Of a stretch of 64,000 bases of DNA, positions 24,016 to 34,963 are shown piece by piece. How positions within the stretch are numbered: the first letter of the stretch is position 1; each line of letters begins with the position of its first letter. The DNA comes from Ulota crispa (taxonomy: Eukaryota > Streptophyta > Bryopsida > Orthotrichales > Orthotrichaceae): positions 2,310,727 through 2,374,726 of the forward strand of contig OY987245.1 in the NCBI GenBank assembly GCA_963920765.1. The letters are read 5' to 3'. A program made the translations under genes and the position numbers. Below the pieces are notes generated by a model. It saw only the letters and a program-made list of their open reading frames with translations. It had not been told where the DNA came from and searched no databases.

Positions 24016-25202
24016 AATACGATACTCATTAAAAGGGGAAAAACAATACATTTTGGGACTTTTGAAGGTTTCAGGTGATCACCTGAAACTGAGCTTGCAG
24101 CGTTTTTTTGGTACACATGCACTCACGTGCGAGGAAGAATTTGAGAGGGAAAAAATCTTAGTGGCCCAGACTAAATTTGCTACCTTCAAATCTACAGGCC
24201 CAAGCCCTTTTTTTTGTGAAAATCACTCAAAATTGTCATTTTTGCGGGAGTGAGGAGAAATGTAATTTTTTTTTTTTTTGGAAATCTAACCATAAGATCT
24301 TGCCCTTGACAATGGGAGGTACTTACAAAATAAAAAAATTAGCTCATTCTAGATGGTGAGGAGTGAGATATTCACATAAGACGTGAAAAAAAAGTTTTTT
24401 TCACTGCTGCCCAAAAATTTCAGAAGCCTTTGATGGCTCCTATATCAAAAAAATTGCTCTACGCAAAGTTGAGGTTCATTTTTTCCATGTAGAAGACCAA
24501 GTTAGGCAAATGTGGGAGAATTTTCAAATGAAACAAAGGTGTGGATCATACTTTGTAAAATCTTGCAATGCCGCAAGGTCATGAAATTTGCATATATACT
24601 AAGCAAAATTGGAGGATTCATGTAAAATTCAAAAACCCAAATTACTTTGATCCAAATGGTGAAAACCAAGGAATCTTAGTCTACAACAACTTGCAAAACA
24701 AAAGTCAAAACACAAATACACAAAGAGCTCAAAAAAGTAAAGCAACAAGTTTTACAAGGGGGAAAAGGAATGGAGATTTGGGAGTCCCATAACTACCCAC
24801 AAACTAAAACTTCTCATAACTTTCATCTCATCTATTAGAATTGAATGATTCAAAGATGTCCACCTATATAAAAATCTAAAGAGCCAATTTCAGATTTTTA
24901 TTTTAAAAAAATACAATTTTGATTTTTTTTTGGGCTGCCCGCCCTCGCCCTTTTCAGAAATTCATGCATAACTTTTTTGTCTATTGTTGGAATGAAGAAA
25001 AAAATTAGATGCCCATGTAGATCTTTGAATTGCACACCTTCAATAAAAGTTTCAAAATATCACAAAAAGTAGTTTAGCCATAGGTACCTACACAAAATCC
25101 CATTTGTCCCCTGAGGCGACAATGGGTCTTTAGGGGTTAAATGGATTCAGGTGAAATCCAAAATGGTACACATATTTTTCCCCTTTTAATGAATATCATG
25201 TT
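24016..25202 (+). mobile_element. AACACC-type MITE A4, split by a TTAA element
   Basis: The left terminus AATACGATACTCATTAAAA and the right terminus ...TTTTAATGAATATCATGTT are flanked by a perfect ATCT duplication (24012-24015 and 25203-25206). The left half carries AGGTGATCACCT and GCGAGGAAGAATTTGAGAG. The right half (25137-25202) carries GGTACACATATTTTTCCCC. Between them lies a subfamily B element. Confidence 0.8.
24192..25136 (-). mobile_element. TTAA element, subfamily B, copy 2 (nested)
   Basis: Begins CTACAGGCCCAAGCCC and ends GGGTCTTTAGGGG before TTAA (25137-25140). The interior is a reverse-orientation B element (ATGCCGCAAGGTCATGAAAT, CAACTTGCAAAACAAAAGTC, CATAACTTTCATCTCATC). It sits in the TTTAAGG part of the host MITE, a TTAA site in other copies. 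The left TTAA has been lost. The frame 24568-24792 lies inside it and is not a gene. Confidence 0.75.
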
Positions 25203-25321
25203 ATCTTACTTGAGAAGACTCAAGCATCGGCTTGGACTTTGGATTTATGAAAATGATTTGGACAAAACATCACCCTGAAGCTCTTTGTTCATCATCCAAA
25301 GTACAAAGGTTGGTGCACTTA

Positions 25322-26120
25322 GAGCATCTCCATTGGTCTTGGTTCGTTCAAAGGTTTCCATCTATTTTGGAAGGGCCCTCATATCTCCATCCATGGTTTT
25401 CAAAAAGGTGGTTTTGCACTTCATCATGTTCCACAAGTAATCATTTGACCACTTATCATGGAAAGTAGAGGATAAAATTCACTATACTTAACTCATAAAC
25501 ATCAAGGATGACTTTTTTTGTCCTCTGGCTCTGAAAAATGATTATGTATTAAAAAAAGGCAATATTTCATTTGATTTTTTTTCAAAAATGATCATAAACA
25601 CATAGTCTTTCATGGAAGGCAAAAAGTGACCTCATTAGATGCATTCATATTTTTAAGTGACCAAAAATGTGAGAAGATTCACATACGGTGTTAAGTCCCA
25701 AGATGCCCTTCTTGCAATTTTCATAAGGGCACCACGCACTATTGACTTTTAAAACTTCAAGAAATCATATCGTAATAGTGCTGGGCACTTGCCAATGTTA
25801 CACTGTATATTGTATAGTACTGTAGCCAAGTTGTTCATGGTGACCAACCTAGCATTTAAGGATTAAAGATCCTTGATTTCCACCCATACTTTTCAAAAAG
25901 GTGGCCTGTGCTTTAACATGCCCCATAAATAATCATTTGACCATTTATCAAGGAAAGTAGAGGATAAAGTTCACTAAACTTACAATGAATTGTGTTTTGA
26001 AGGGCCCTTGCTAGAAATGATAGGTCAATGTGTCTTAAGAGGATTTTGAGAGGGCCTTCGGCACGTTTCATCCACTTTGGGTGTGTTTCAAACCCTAGGA
26101 GGGTACCAATGGAGATGCCC
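25322..26120. mobile_element. Tourist/PIF-like MITE H6, composite
   Basis: GAGCATCTCCATTGG... to ...CCAATGGAGATGCCC with TTA on both sides (25319-25321 and 26121-26123). The interior contains two direct, incomplete copies of the H unit (CATTTGACCA(C/T)TTATCA and AAGTAGAGGATAAA(A/G)TTCAC occur twice) separated by unrelated AT-rich DNA. The frames at 25232 and 25913 are inside the repeat. Confidence 0.7.
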
Positions 26121-26291
26121 TTAGGTGTTAGAATCCTTTCCCATCTCCCTATTTTGGAAAATGGCACTAGAAATATGTATGGTATGGGCAATTTAATTAA
26201 ATAGAGTTTAATTCAACGTTGATTATAAATTGTTGCGAATTTTGTAGAGATAAAGGTGGTAAAAGTGGATATAGAATTGATGAATAGCATA

Positions 26292-26548
26292 ATCACCATA
26301 TTCAATAATTGGGGAAAAGGGTATAATTTGGGACTTTTAGACTTGCTTTCAAAAGTTTGAGGTGATCTCCTCAAACCGAGCTTAGCATTTTTTTTTGTAT
26401 ACGTGTCCTCACCTAAGAGGAGGGATTTGCGAGGGGAAAAATCTTAGTGGCTCAAATTGAATCTAATACCTTTGAATCTAACTTTTTGGGGTTGAGGGGG
26501 AGTACAAATTGGGACACCTCATTTTTGCAATTTATTGAATATGGTGTT
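26292..26548 (+). mobile_element. AACACC-type MITE A5
   Basis: ATCACCATATTCAATAATTG... to ...TTATTGAATATGGTGTT, flanked by CATA (26288-26291) and CATG (26549-26552), a 4-bp duplication with one mismatch. Internal landmarks GAGGTGATCTCCTC and GAGGAGGGATTTGCGAGG are present. Confidence 0.8.
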
Positions 26549-27883
26549 CATGATATTAAAGAGTTTGCACTTCAAGAACATCAAAACTCCAAAAAATACA
26601 AAAAATCAAATTGGGCAATACAACAAGGTGAAAATTTCATGAAAAAACACAATCTCATAAATGTTGTGATGAGGCTATAATAACTTTATTTAGATTTGCT
26701 TGTTTTGAAAAAAGAGACAATTCTTTTCAACAAATATCTAGCTCTTTGTAAACTTTTAGTTGCAAGTATAACTAGTTGTATTGAATTAGTGTATCATACT
26801 GAAATGTTTTGTGCTAAAGTGATTTTTTGTATCCATGACTTGATCCATGATGATATCTTTTAATAGGTAGTTTTGGATCCAATTAGGGACTCCAAATTTT
26901 TTGGTTTGATGATAGATGAATCTATTTATGTTAGTGTGACATGCCATGTAATAGTTTTGCTATCTTTGTTGAAAAACAAATTCTCATAACACCATTTTTT
27001 AGTTTAATTTAATCTCTTGATGATAAAGAAAAAGGAAATTATTTATAATTATTACTTGCCATTCATTAAAGAGTGGAGTTTGGATGTATCAATGTGTGTC
27101 ATATTTGTGTCCTCGTTTGTGTGTAATAAAGCATGTACCAAGCAAATATTTAATGTAGCAAGCAAACTTTAAAAAATTAGATCATTTGTCACATCAAGTA
27201 GCTGCATTGATCATAGAACTAACTCGGCAAATGTAGAAACTGCAAAGTTTCAAGAGTATGAGTCTTCATCTATTTAAATTGCTACTTTGAATAATTCTTT
27301 GGCCTATTACCTTAAGAATTCTAAAAGGAACTGATGTGTTCATTATGGAATTTAAACAAAATTAAATGATGCACAATTTTTTTTTAAATCATAAAATTAG
27401 AAGGTTGTTAGGATTTCAGGTCATATCTGCATTATGAGATTTTTTGATTCTATCATTTTATAGTTTTGTAAAATGCCAAAAGAAAACAACAAAGGGACGT
27501 CTTCTTTTCTTTAAAACAAAACAAGAAATTTTGATTCATTTATATCTTGTACTAGATGGCTGATTTGCTTCATGATTTGACTATTTGTCCAAATCAATTC
27601 ATTATAAATTTGTAAATGTAACAAGTATTGAATCATTAGTGAGAACATAAATTGATTCCATTTGCTTGATGTATACTATAAATAGCGCTGACCTAAATCA
27701 AGACACTTTTATGATTTTTTCTTCATCGTGTCATTTCAAATCATGTCTTTTAATAAGGTGGATATCTTCAAATACTGTTGGGTTAAAAAGAAGTGTCAAG
27801 TTCCATGAAATTGACATGATATGATAAAAAGTGCCTTGTTTTTTAGAGTTATTACGTGAATTCCAATCTTTAGACGCACATTT
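26549..27883 (+). pseudogene. Decayed hAT/DUF4371-type transposase relic
   Basis: Protein-like fragments resemble the TTF-type zinc finger/DUF4371 family of hAT transposases. EFALQEHQNSKKYKKSNWAI (about 26557-26616) fits the finger region, and about 26870-26980 reads VLDPIRDSKFFGLMIDES then YVSVTCHVIVLL, close to the family's SPFFSLMLDESTDIS core. Later MADLLHDL (about 27555) resembles a downstream LADLL segment. Many stops and frame changes separate them, so it cannot be functional. The first fragment's open frame begins inside the neighbouring MITE. No terminal repeats were identified. Confidence 0.5.
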
Positions 27884-27887
27884 TTAA

Positions 27888-28839
27888 CCCCTAAAAGTTC
27901 AAGTCCTTCCTTTTATGAAAAGTCATTGAAAACTACCACTTTGGAGGAAAGAGTACATAGTAGGAAAAAAGGTTTTTTTTTGGGAAATCCAACCGTAGGA
28001 TCTTGCCCTAAACTATGGGAGGTACATGTGGGAAAAAACCCACCTCATTCTAGAGGTAGAGAATTGAGATTTGACATCTAAAGCAAAAAAAAAAGTTTTT
28101 TCCCTTGTTGCCCAAAAATTTCAAAAGCCTTTGACCGCTCCTACATTAAAAAAAAATGCTCTACTCAAAATTGAGGCTTCTTTTTTCCATTTAGAAGACC
28201 AAATTAGGTATGTGTAAGAAAATTTTCAAATGAATTGGAGGTGTAAAACATACTTTGTAAAATCTTGCAATGCTGCAAGGTCATGAAATCTGCATATACA
28301 CTAGGCAAAATTGGAGGCTTTATGTAAAACTCAAAAATTCAAATCACATTGATCCAAACCGTAAAAACAAAGGGTTCTTAGCTTATTACAACTTGGGAAA
28401 AAAACTAATCAAAAAACAAATACTCAAACTACTCAAAAAAGCACCAAATTTTACAAGGGGCAAAAGGAATGTAGGTTTACAGGTCCCATACCTACCCACA
28501 AACTAACTTCTCACTCATTAATAAAAATTGAATGATTCAAAGCTTCTCACATATACAAAAATCTAAAGAACCAATTTGAGACATATTAATATATTATTAA
28601 ATGCAATTTGTAAAGAAGTTTTTTGGGCTGCCAAGATTGCCTGCCCTCCTCTATTTTTTAGATATTCATAAATAACTTCTTTAGTAAATGTTGGAATGAA
28701 GAAATAATTAGATGCCTGCGTAGGTCTTGGAATTCTCTAACTTCAATAAAAGTTTCAAAAAATCACACAAACTAGTTTGGCCATAAGTACATGCCCAAAA
28801 TCCATTTGTCCCCGGCGAAGACAATTGGGCCTTCAGGGG
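27888..28839 (-). mobile_element. TTAA element, subfamily B, copy 3
   Basis: CCCCTAAAAGTTCAAGTCC after TTAA (27884-27887) to ...TTGGGCCTTCAGGGG at 28839; the right TTAA is degraded to GAGA. Reverse-orientation B blocks (CTGCAAGGTCATGAAATCTG, TTACAAGGGGCAAAAGGAAT) are present. The frames at 28270 and 28708 lie inside it. Confidence 0.75.
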
Positions 28840-28876
28840 AGACAACATTTTGATTTTTTTTGTTAACTTTTTTGAT

Positions 28877-29307
28877 GGGGAAGTTACAAATAGGGGCATG
28901 AAAACGTAAGATATTACAAATAGGGGTGCAGTTTCAAAATAATTACAAATAGGAGCACAATTTCAAAAAAATTGTATTTTTTTGTAATTTTTTTTGGTTT
29001 GGACATTGGTTGACTCAGACACATTGTATTAAATGTTAGCAAACTTCCAAAGAACTTAAAGGTCTCTCCAAATCAATCCTAAATCAAGAAATTTTAGTAT
29101 AAAAAATGGCAATTTTTGAAGACCTTTAAATCTTTTGGAAGTTAGCTAATATTTAATGTGATGTATCTAAATCAATTAATGTCTAAACCAAATAAAATTA
29201 CAAAAAATTATAATTTTTTCTAAAATTATGCCCCTATTTGTAATTATTTCAAATTACTCCCCTATTTGTAATATTTTACATTTTCATGCCCCTATTTGTA
29301 ATTCCCC
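28877..29307. mobile_element. Foldback element with GGGGAAGTTACAAATAG ends
   Basis: The left end GGGGAAGTTACAAATAGGGG and the right end CCCCTATTTGTAATTCCCC are inverted. The sub-repeat TTACAAATAGGGG occurs three times in the left arm and inverted three times in the right. Flanks TTTTTTGAT and TCTTTTTAT match at 7 of 9 positions, suggestive of Mutator-like insertion. Confidence 0.65.
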
Positions 29308-29700
29308 TCTTTTTATCCATCTCATATGCCTTCAAAGGGGGTAAGCTTAGCTTTGTGGAGTTTGACAGATTCAGAACTTCTTCTTAAACATTTTGGAGTG
29401 CAAAAAAAAATTCCAAATACAACTTTTTTAGCTTTTGTTTATTCATATGCATTATATAAGAAACATTTATTTTGATTTTAAATTGCAAACAATAGTGGAT
29501 CTGAAAAATAAATTTTTTAAAGGTAGACCTATGGATCATGTTAACATGAAACTTTGCTTTGCAAGGAAAATATGCTAACATATTGATTTTGATTAATATT
29601 TCAATATGTCAATGTGTTAATAAAGCTACTTGTTTCCAATTCAAATTGTAAAAAAAAAAAGTTTAGAAATTGTTTGAGCACAAGGCATCTTGAAAGTCCA
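29308..29700. other. AT-rich spacer, nothing recognised
   Basis: No element ends or credible ORF were found; the minus-strand frame at 29384-29581 is low complexity. Confidence 0.4.
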
Positions 29701-29704
29701 TTAA

Positions 29705-30420
29705 TCCCTAAAGACCCAAGTGGCCCCTTGGGGGTCAAATGGGGTTTTGAGCATGTAATTACAGCTAAACTATTTTGTGTGAGTTTCTAAAACTTTTATG
29801 GAAGATGGGGAATTCAAAGATCTTTGTGGGAATCTAATTTTTTCTTCATTTTGACAATATTGAGGAAGTTAAAAATGAATTTTTGGAAAATAAGGGAGGG
29901 CAGGCAACCCAAAAGCTTCTTTAAAAATGGCATGTTTTTAAAATAAAATTATAAAATAGGTTCTTTAGACTTCTATATACATGGGGAGCTTTGAATCATT
30001 CTATTTTGATTGGTGAGATGAAAGTTATGAGAAGTTTTAGTTTGTTGGTAGGTATAGTTTCTCTCAAAACCACACCTACCCACAAACTAAAACTTCTCAT
30101 AACTTTCATCCCGTCAATCAAATTGAATGATTCAAAGCTCCCCACATATGGATAAATCTAAAGATCCTACTTCATGTTTTTATTTTTTTTAAATGTAATT
30201 TTTAAAGAAGTTTTTGGGCTGCCCGCCTCCCCTTGTTTCCAAAAATTCATTTTTAACTTCTTCAGTAACTATCAAATGAAGAAAAAATCACATGCCCACA
30301 AAGATTTTTGAATTCCCCATAATTTGTAAAAGTTTCATAAAAATACACAAAATAGTTTAGCTGTAAGTACATGCCCAAAACCCTACTTGGCCCTCGAGGG
30401 GCCACTTGGGCCTTTAGGGA
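29705..30420. mobile_element. TTAA foldback element, subfamily B, copy 4
   Basis: CCCTAAAGACCCAAG... to ...CTTGGGCCTTTAGGGA between TTAA at 29701-29704 and 30421-30424. Almost the whole element is one inverted repeat: two arms of about 355 bases meet near 30062 (AGTTATGAGAAGTTTTAGTT in the left arm, AACTAAAACTTCTCATAACT in the right). No ORF. Confidence 0.85.
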
Positions 30421-30424
30421 TTAA

Positions 30425-31260
30425 GGGTAGCTATAGAAGGGCTATTTGAAGATTTATTCACATATTGAATGTTGCTATTGAGTTTTGGCAAAATTCAGAA
30501 AATATATGACTGTATTCTCACCTTGAAAAAACAACTTAATGACCAACCTTGAGAGGAAGATAAACATGACATTTTAGTTTCATAACCTTCTATGTAATGT
30601 TGGCTAACCTTGTGTGGAGAATGAACATTATGTTTTGGTTTTTTAATGTTGTATGCAAAGTGGGCCATTAAGTTATTTTCATTTCATTTTTATAAACTTA
30701 AAAAAAAATGTTCACCTCATCAAAATGTGATGAGGTGAAATTCCTTGGCCTTCTAGCGGAGAAGGGTTAGGCCAAGTTCAAATTATGTTAAGGATATTAT
30801 TTAATATAAATTTTTGAATGAATTTGATATTTTTGAGTAACTTTTTATTTTTAGGGTGTTGTTTTGATATTTAAGTGTTGTTTTGATATTTAAGTGTTGT
30901 TTTTATATTTAACCCCTAAATGCCCACATCATCAAATATTAGAGTATAAAACACCAGAATTTGGTGCCTTAGGCACTTAGAGGTGAAGTATTGTTTTGAT
31001 GTTTGAATGTGCTAATTTGATGTTTTCAAGTGTTGTTTTAGTGTTTTTGGGTGTTTTTTTATTGCTGTATTTCACTTTCATGTTTTTTTGAATACTTGTG
31101 GTTGCTTTTAAAATATGATTTGAAACGATTCTTTATTCTTTGTAGCAATCAATGTTGAATTGACAGACAAATTGCATTGAATTGATGAAGTGCCCTCAAC
31201 TTAGTTTTTGAATTTAATTTAATTTAATTTATTATTTTTTGATTGATTGTTTCTGCAAGC
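30425..31260. other. AT-rich spacer with a 20-bp tandem repeat
   Basis: 30855-30910 holds three copies of a GTGTTGTTTTGATATTTAA unit. At 30909 a lone TTAACCCCTAAATGCCCA looks like one end of a TTAA element without a recognisable partner. No gene. Confidence 0.5.
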
Positions 31261-31264
31261 TTAA

Positions 31265-31505
31265 CCCCTGAGGGCCCCAATGACCACTATGTGGTCGCTT
31301 AGTTTTGAAAAATGTCCATGTTTGACTCTTATCCTCTTCTTAATGGTAAAGTCAAAGGACTTGTACTTTTTCATGTACCTCCAAGCATGTGTCTACTACC
31401 ACTCAAAAAAAATTCAAGCTATTTGACTCTACTTAGGTAATACTTTTATTGGACTAAGTATACAAGGGTACAGATTTGAGTGAATATGGCATGGGCGCTC
31501 ACGGG
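31265..31505. mobile_element. Short TTAA element, subfamily N
   Basis: CCCCTGAGGGCCCC... to ...GGGCGCTCACGGG between TTAA at 31261-31264 and 31506-31509. It is only 241 bases and shares its right TTAA with the next element. Confidence 0.65.
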
Positions 31506-31509
31506 TTAA

Positions 31510-32540
31510 CCGCTAAAGGTCCAAACATTGTTTTTTGGTAACATAGCAATTTTGGGCAGCAAACTAAAAATAGATTTTGCATTTTTTTCTTTAAATTTTT
31601 TACACAAATGTGCTCAAGGAGTAGCTTTAAGGTCCAATGATTTTCATAACTATTGACTACACGGTTCAAAATTTATTGCATGATATGAAGTTTTGCTTGT
31701 TAGGCAGCCTAGGTAGCTCAAAAAACTTTTAAAATTTACTTTTATAAAATTGAAAAAAGAAAAATTGGTTCTTTAGATTTATATATACATGGGAAGCTTT
31801 GAATTGTTCCATTTTGATCAATCAGAAAAGAGTTATAAGGAGATTTTATTTATGGGCAATTGTGAATCCTCTACTTTGAAATAAACTTTCAAGTTCTTTA
31901 TTTTACTCAATTTTCTATACTTTGGAAGAAAAAAAATCCAAAGGATGTAGATTTTTTAATACAACATTATCACCATTGGATTGGCATTTTCATTTTAATA
32001 ATCAAACTCTTAACAATTTAGTGGTTTGAATCATTGTCTACTTCTTTTTACTTACTTTTTTTCCCGTGTGATGTACAGTGGATGGACAAAAGTGTTTAGT
32101 CAAGACTTGTTCACTTACAAACTCACAAGTTTGTAAGTGAACAAGTCTTGACTAAACACTTTTTTCCATTCAATGTACAATTCCAAATGGTTTGAAAATT
32201 TTCCAAGTGTCTATCCCAGCAACTTGCCTTGAAGAATGAATCCAAAGAGTTACAACCATTTTGAAAGTTTTTTCATACAAATATGACCTTCTGAAGTGCA
32301 ATTGCTTGGACTTTTGCAAGTACAAAAATTGATTTTTTGTCAATTCAAACTCAAATATCTAATGATCTACAAGACAGATATTTCTGATTTTTTTTTTCAT
32401 ATCTTTTTATACTGGTGCACTACAAGATCTTATGAATTCATGTGTCCAAAAAATGGTTTTTTTTCTAAAACTTGGTACTTTTACCAAAAACGACAGTTTT
32501 CGAGCGGTTTTGGTGGAAACTTACTCAAAAGCCTCAGGGG
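31510..32540 (+). mobile_element. TTAA element, subfamily E, copy 1
   Basis: CGCTAAAGGTCCAAACATTG... to ...GCCTCAGGGG between TTAA at 31506-31509 and 32541-32544. Collinear with 52808-53740 (TAGCAATTTTGGGCAGC, GGAGTAGCTTTAAGG, GGGAAGCTTT). It carries a 95-base hairpin insertion, 32078-32172. The frame 32296-32544 is inside it. Confidence 0.8.
32078..32172. mobile_element. 95-bp hairpin MITE nested in E1
   Basis: Flanked by ATGTACA on both sides (32071-32077 and 32173-32179); the homologous place in 52808-53740 is uninterrupted. 32088-32163 is a perfect hairpin with 36-base arms and a 4-base loop. The outer ends GTGGATGG and CCATTCA are imperfect inverted repeats. A 7-8 bp duplication is compatible with hAT-type insertion. 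Confidence 0.8.
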
Positions 32541-32811
32541 TTAAGAAAATTGACTCGAATGTCGAAATAGGTTTACTATTAATTTAAATAACTAAAATTA
32601 GGCAACATCCAAATAACCATGAAGAATTACCAAAAAGTATGAATAAAAGGGCAAAAAGCTGAGTCATCCCATTAACTCCCCGTCTAGCGGCTCTAGATGC
32701 TCAGCCTTCAAGGCTGATCCTAAAAAATCTGAAGTGAACCTGCCATTCTGACTCACTCAGTGCTGAGATATGGCAAAAATGAGCAAACCTATAGAGTTAA
32801 TTTGGTATGAA

Positions 32812-33034
32812 CCCCTCAAGGGCATGAACGCCTTTGCGGCCGTATGTATGGCTGTATGTACAGACGTATTTGAGTTATTCTGAGGGCTTTTCAAAAAAAA
32901 TTATGCATCCACCATCATACAATTCTTCAATATGTATAGTTGTAACACTTAATTTTTAATTAATTCAAACTTTTGAATGTTTGTTGCAGCCGTATTTGGT
33001 ATCGCAACTCTAAAGCCCAAGGGCCCTTTAGGGG
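32812..33034. mobile_element. Probable short TTAA element
   Basis: The left end CCCCTCAAGGGCATG follows TGAA (a one-base change from TTAA), and the right end GGGCCCTTTAGGGG precedes TTAA (33035-33038). 223 bases, with no resemblance inside to subfamily C or N. Confidence 0.5.
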
Positions 33035-33038
33035 TTAA

Positions 33039-33479
33039 GGTAAGAGGCTCATGAATGGACCATCTAAAGGCTGAAACTAAATTTTGGGGAGGTGAAACTT
33101 CTTGAAATATTTTCCAGTAAATTTTCCTTGAAAGACAAGAGGAATTGGCATCTAACTCAAGTTCTTTTGTATTTTTTAGAGCAATGTGGAATTAGTTATG
33201 AAATTTTGAAGTGGAAAGGTCATAAGGCTCTAAAATGGATCACTTCCTCAAATGTACGTCTGCTGTACATTTTTAAAAGGCTATGAATAAGGACATGTAC
33301 CAACAGAGTTCATTTGGGGAGGTGAGCAATATTAGTGCCCTAACAGAGTTCAAGCCTCCTACCTTATCTTTACACTTGGTTGAGTGTGCTTTTGAAACTT
33401 CACTGAAGGCTTATTTGTATTGAAAATCCATTTGGGACTACTTCTATACAATTTGCACATGCAAATCTGACATTCCTAG
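33039..33479. other. Spacer, no gene recognised
   Basis: The 64-residue frame at 33092-33286 has no supporting motif. Nothing else was seen. Confidence 0.35.
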
Positions 33480-33483
33480 TTAA

Positions 33484-33709
33484 CCCTTAAACATCCATAG
33501 GGTATAGTATATATGCTGATGTATAATTGTCATTTGCTACCAATAAGAAATTTTAATTTGGGATCTTAAGTAGCTCACTAGAACCGCATTGATCTATTCT
33601 CCAACTTCTTTGTTGGTCTCAAATGTAGTAGAGGTGTGGATCCATTCCAAATACAAGAAAAATACCTCGTATTGTACTGATCGGAGCAGCACTCTCAAAC
33701 ATTTAGGGG
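33484..33709 (+). mobile_element. TTAA element, subfamily C, copy 3
   Basis: CCCTTAAACATCC... to ...ACATTTAGGGG between TTAA at 33480-33483 and 33710-33713. The interior is near-identical in order to the copy at 15036 (ATTTGCTACCAA, TTTTAATTTGGGATC, CCAAATACAAGAAAAATA). The minus-strand frame 33594-33803 crosses it and is not a gene. Confidence 0.85.
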
Positions 33710-33713
33710 TTAA

Positions 33714-34165
33714 CATTAGCACTTCGAGCAGTCTTTTGTAATAGCAAGAGTGTCGCAATACTATACCAGGGTCAACAATGTGCAATAAATGATTGGTGAT
33801 CATAACTCACAAAAATTACTCAAAATCAATGTTTTCTTATTGGCTAATTTTTGCCTAATTCTTACCTTGAAATCCTAGTGGCCACCACTACACTAAGAAA
33901 TTACACTCAAAAAGTGGATGAAATTGCCAAGTGTCTCCTTGAGCAAACATACGATTTGCCAACTTTTGGATGTAAGTAGCTTATATTAGTAAACTTGTTG
34001 GATGAACGGGCACACATCATTCATTCCTTCCAATATTAGTCAAGTTTTTCTTACATGCACACTTTCTAGGGTGCGAGTGGCTTTACCTTGGCATAAACAT
34101 TAAAAAAACACTGCTCAAAATGCCCAAGAACCACTTTTTGAGTTATTTGTTGCTGATATTTTCAC
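33714..34165. other. Spacer, nothing recognised
   Basis: No ORF or element ends were seen. Confidence 0.35.
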
Positions 34166-34445
34166 TAGATTGAATATTGCATTTAGGTTGCCCCACACTA
34201 ATTTCTTGACATTTTACACTTTTAAAATATTTATTGATGCTACAAGAGACTTTGTCAGTAATTATTGCTAATTATAAATTTTTAAAGGTCTAACAATAAC
34301 AACAAAACTCTAGAATAACATACTAGTGGCTTTCAAATCCTAAATCATGTAAAATCCAAGTTTTTAGAGAGTTACATGCATCTCCAAGTGGCTAAGTGAT
34401 GAGTCATGAGGTAATTTTCTAGGAAAAGGCAATCTAAATGCAATA
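34166..34445 (+). repeat. Dispersed repeat V, copy 1
   Basis: Similar to 52418-52690 in direct orientation: ATTGC(A/G)TTTAGGTTGCCC near the left end and TTTAGAGAGTT(A/G)CATGCATC near the right. Termini and class are unknown. Confidence 0.6.
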
Positions 34446-34619
34446 TTCAGTGCACTTGATCATTTGTAATTTTGGTGTTTGTATCTTGTCTCAAAAAATC
34501 AAATAAAGAGATTGGGCTGCTATTATGGTGTTTTTCTTAACACAAACCACAAATTGCTCAAAGAAAAATCCAACCCTTTTGGAAGTGATAAAATTCCAAA
34601 ATTTATTGTTTTGTTTGAA

Positions 34620-34954
34620 GGGAAAATTTCATGGATACCCCTAAAGTTTGCAATATTTGCATAGATACCCTTGTTTTTTCAAAATTTCCACAAATACCCT
34701 AGGACCATAATTTTTAGGCGTTTATTTCTTTTGCTTGTACTTCCTTCATGACCAATGTTGAAAAAGGAAATGTAATGAAACAAAATAGAAGCAATGTGCG
34801 CACAAAGGAAGAAGGGAAGTGACATGCACAACAAATCAAATGCTTATTTTTTGACCAAGGATATTTGTGCAATTTCTGCAATTTCTGAAAAAGCAGGGGT
34901 ATGCATGCAAATATTGCAAACTTCAGGCCTCAGGGGGTATCCATGAATTTTCCC
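34620..34954. mobile_element. Mutator-like MITE with 9-bp duplication
   Basis: GGGAAAATTTCATGGATACC... to ...GGTATCCATGAATTTTCCC, with AGTTTGCAATATTTGCAT repeated inverted near the right end. Flanked on both sides by a perfect TTGTTTGAA (34611-34619 and 34955-34963), the 9-bp duplication typical of MULEs. No ORF. Confidence 0.85.
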
Positions 34955-34963
34955 TTGTTTGAA

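Noticed and set aside
28877-29307. Arms as LTRs of a small retroelement
   Set aside because: The ends are inverted, not direct, and there is no primer-binding site or polypurine tract.
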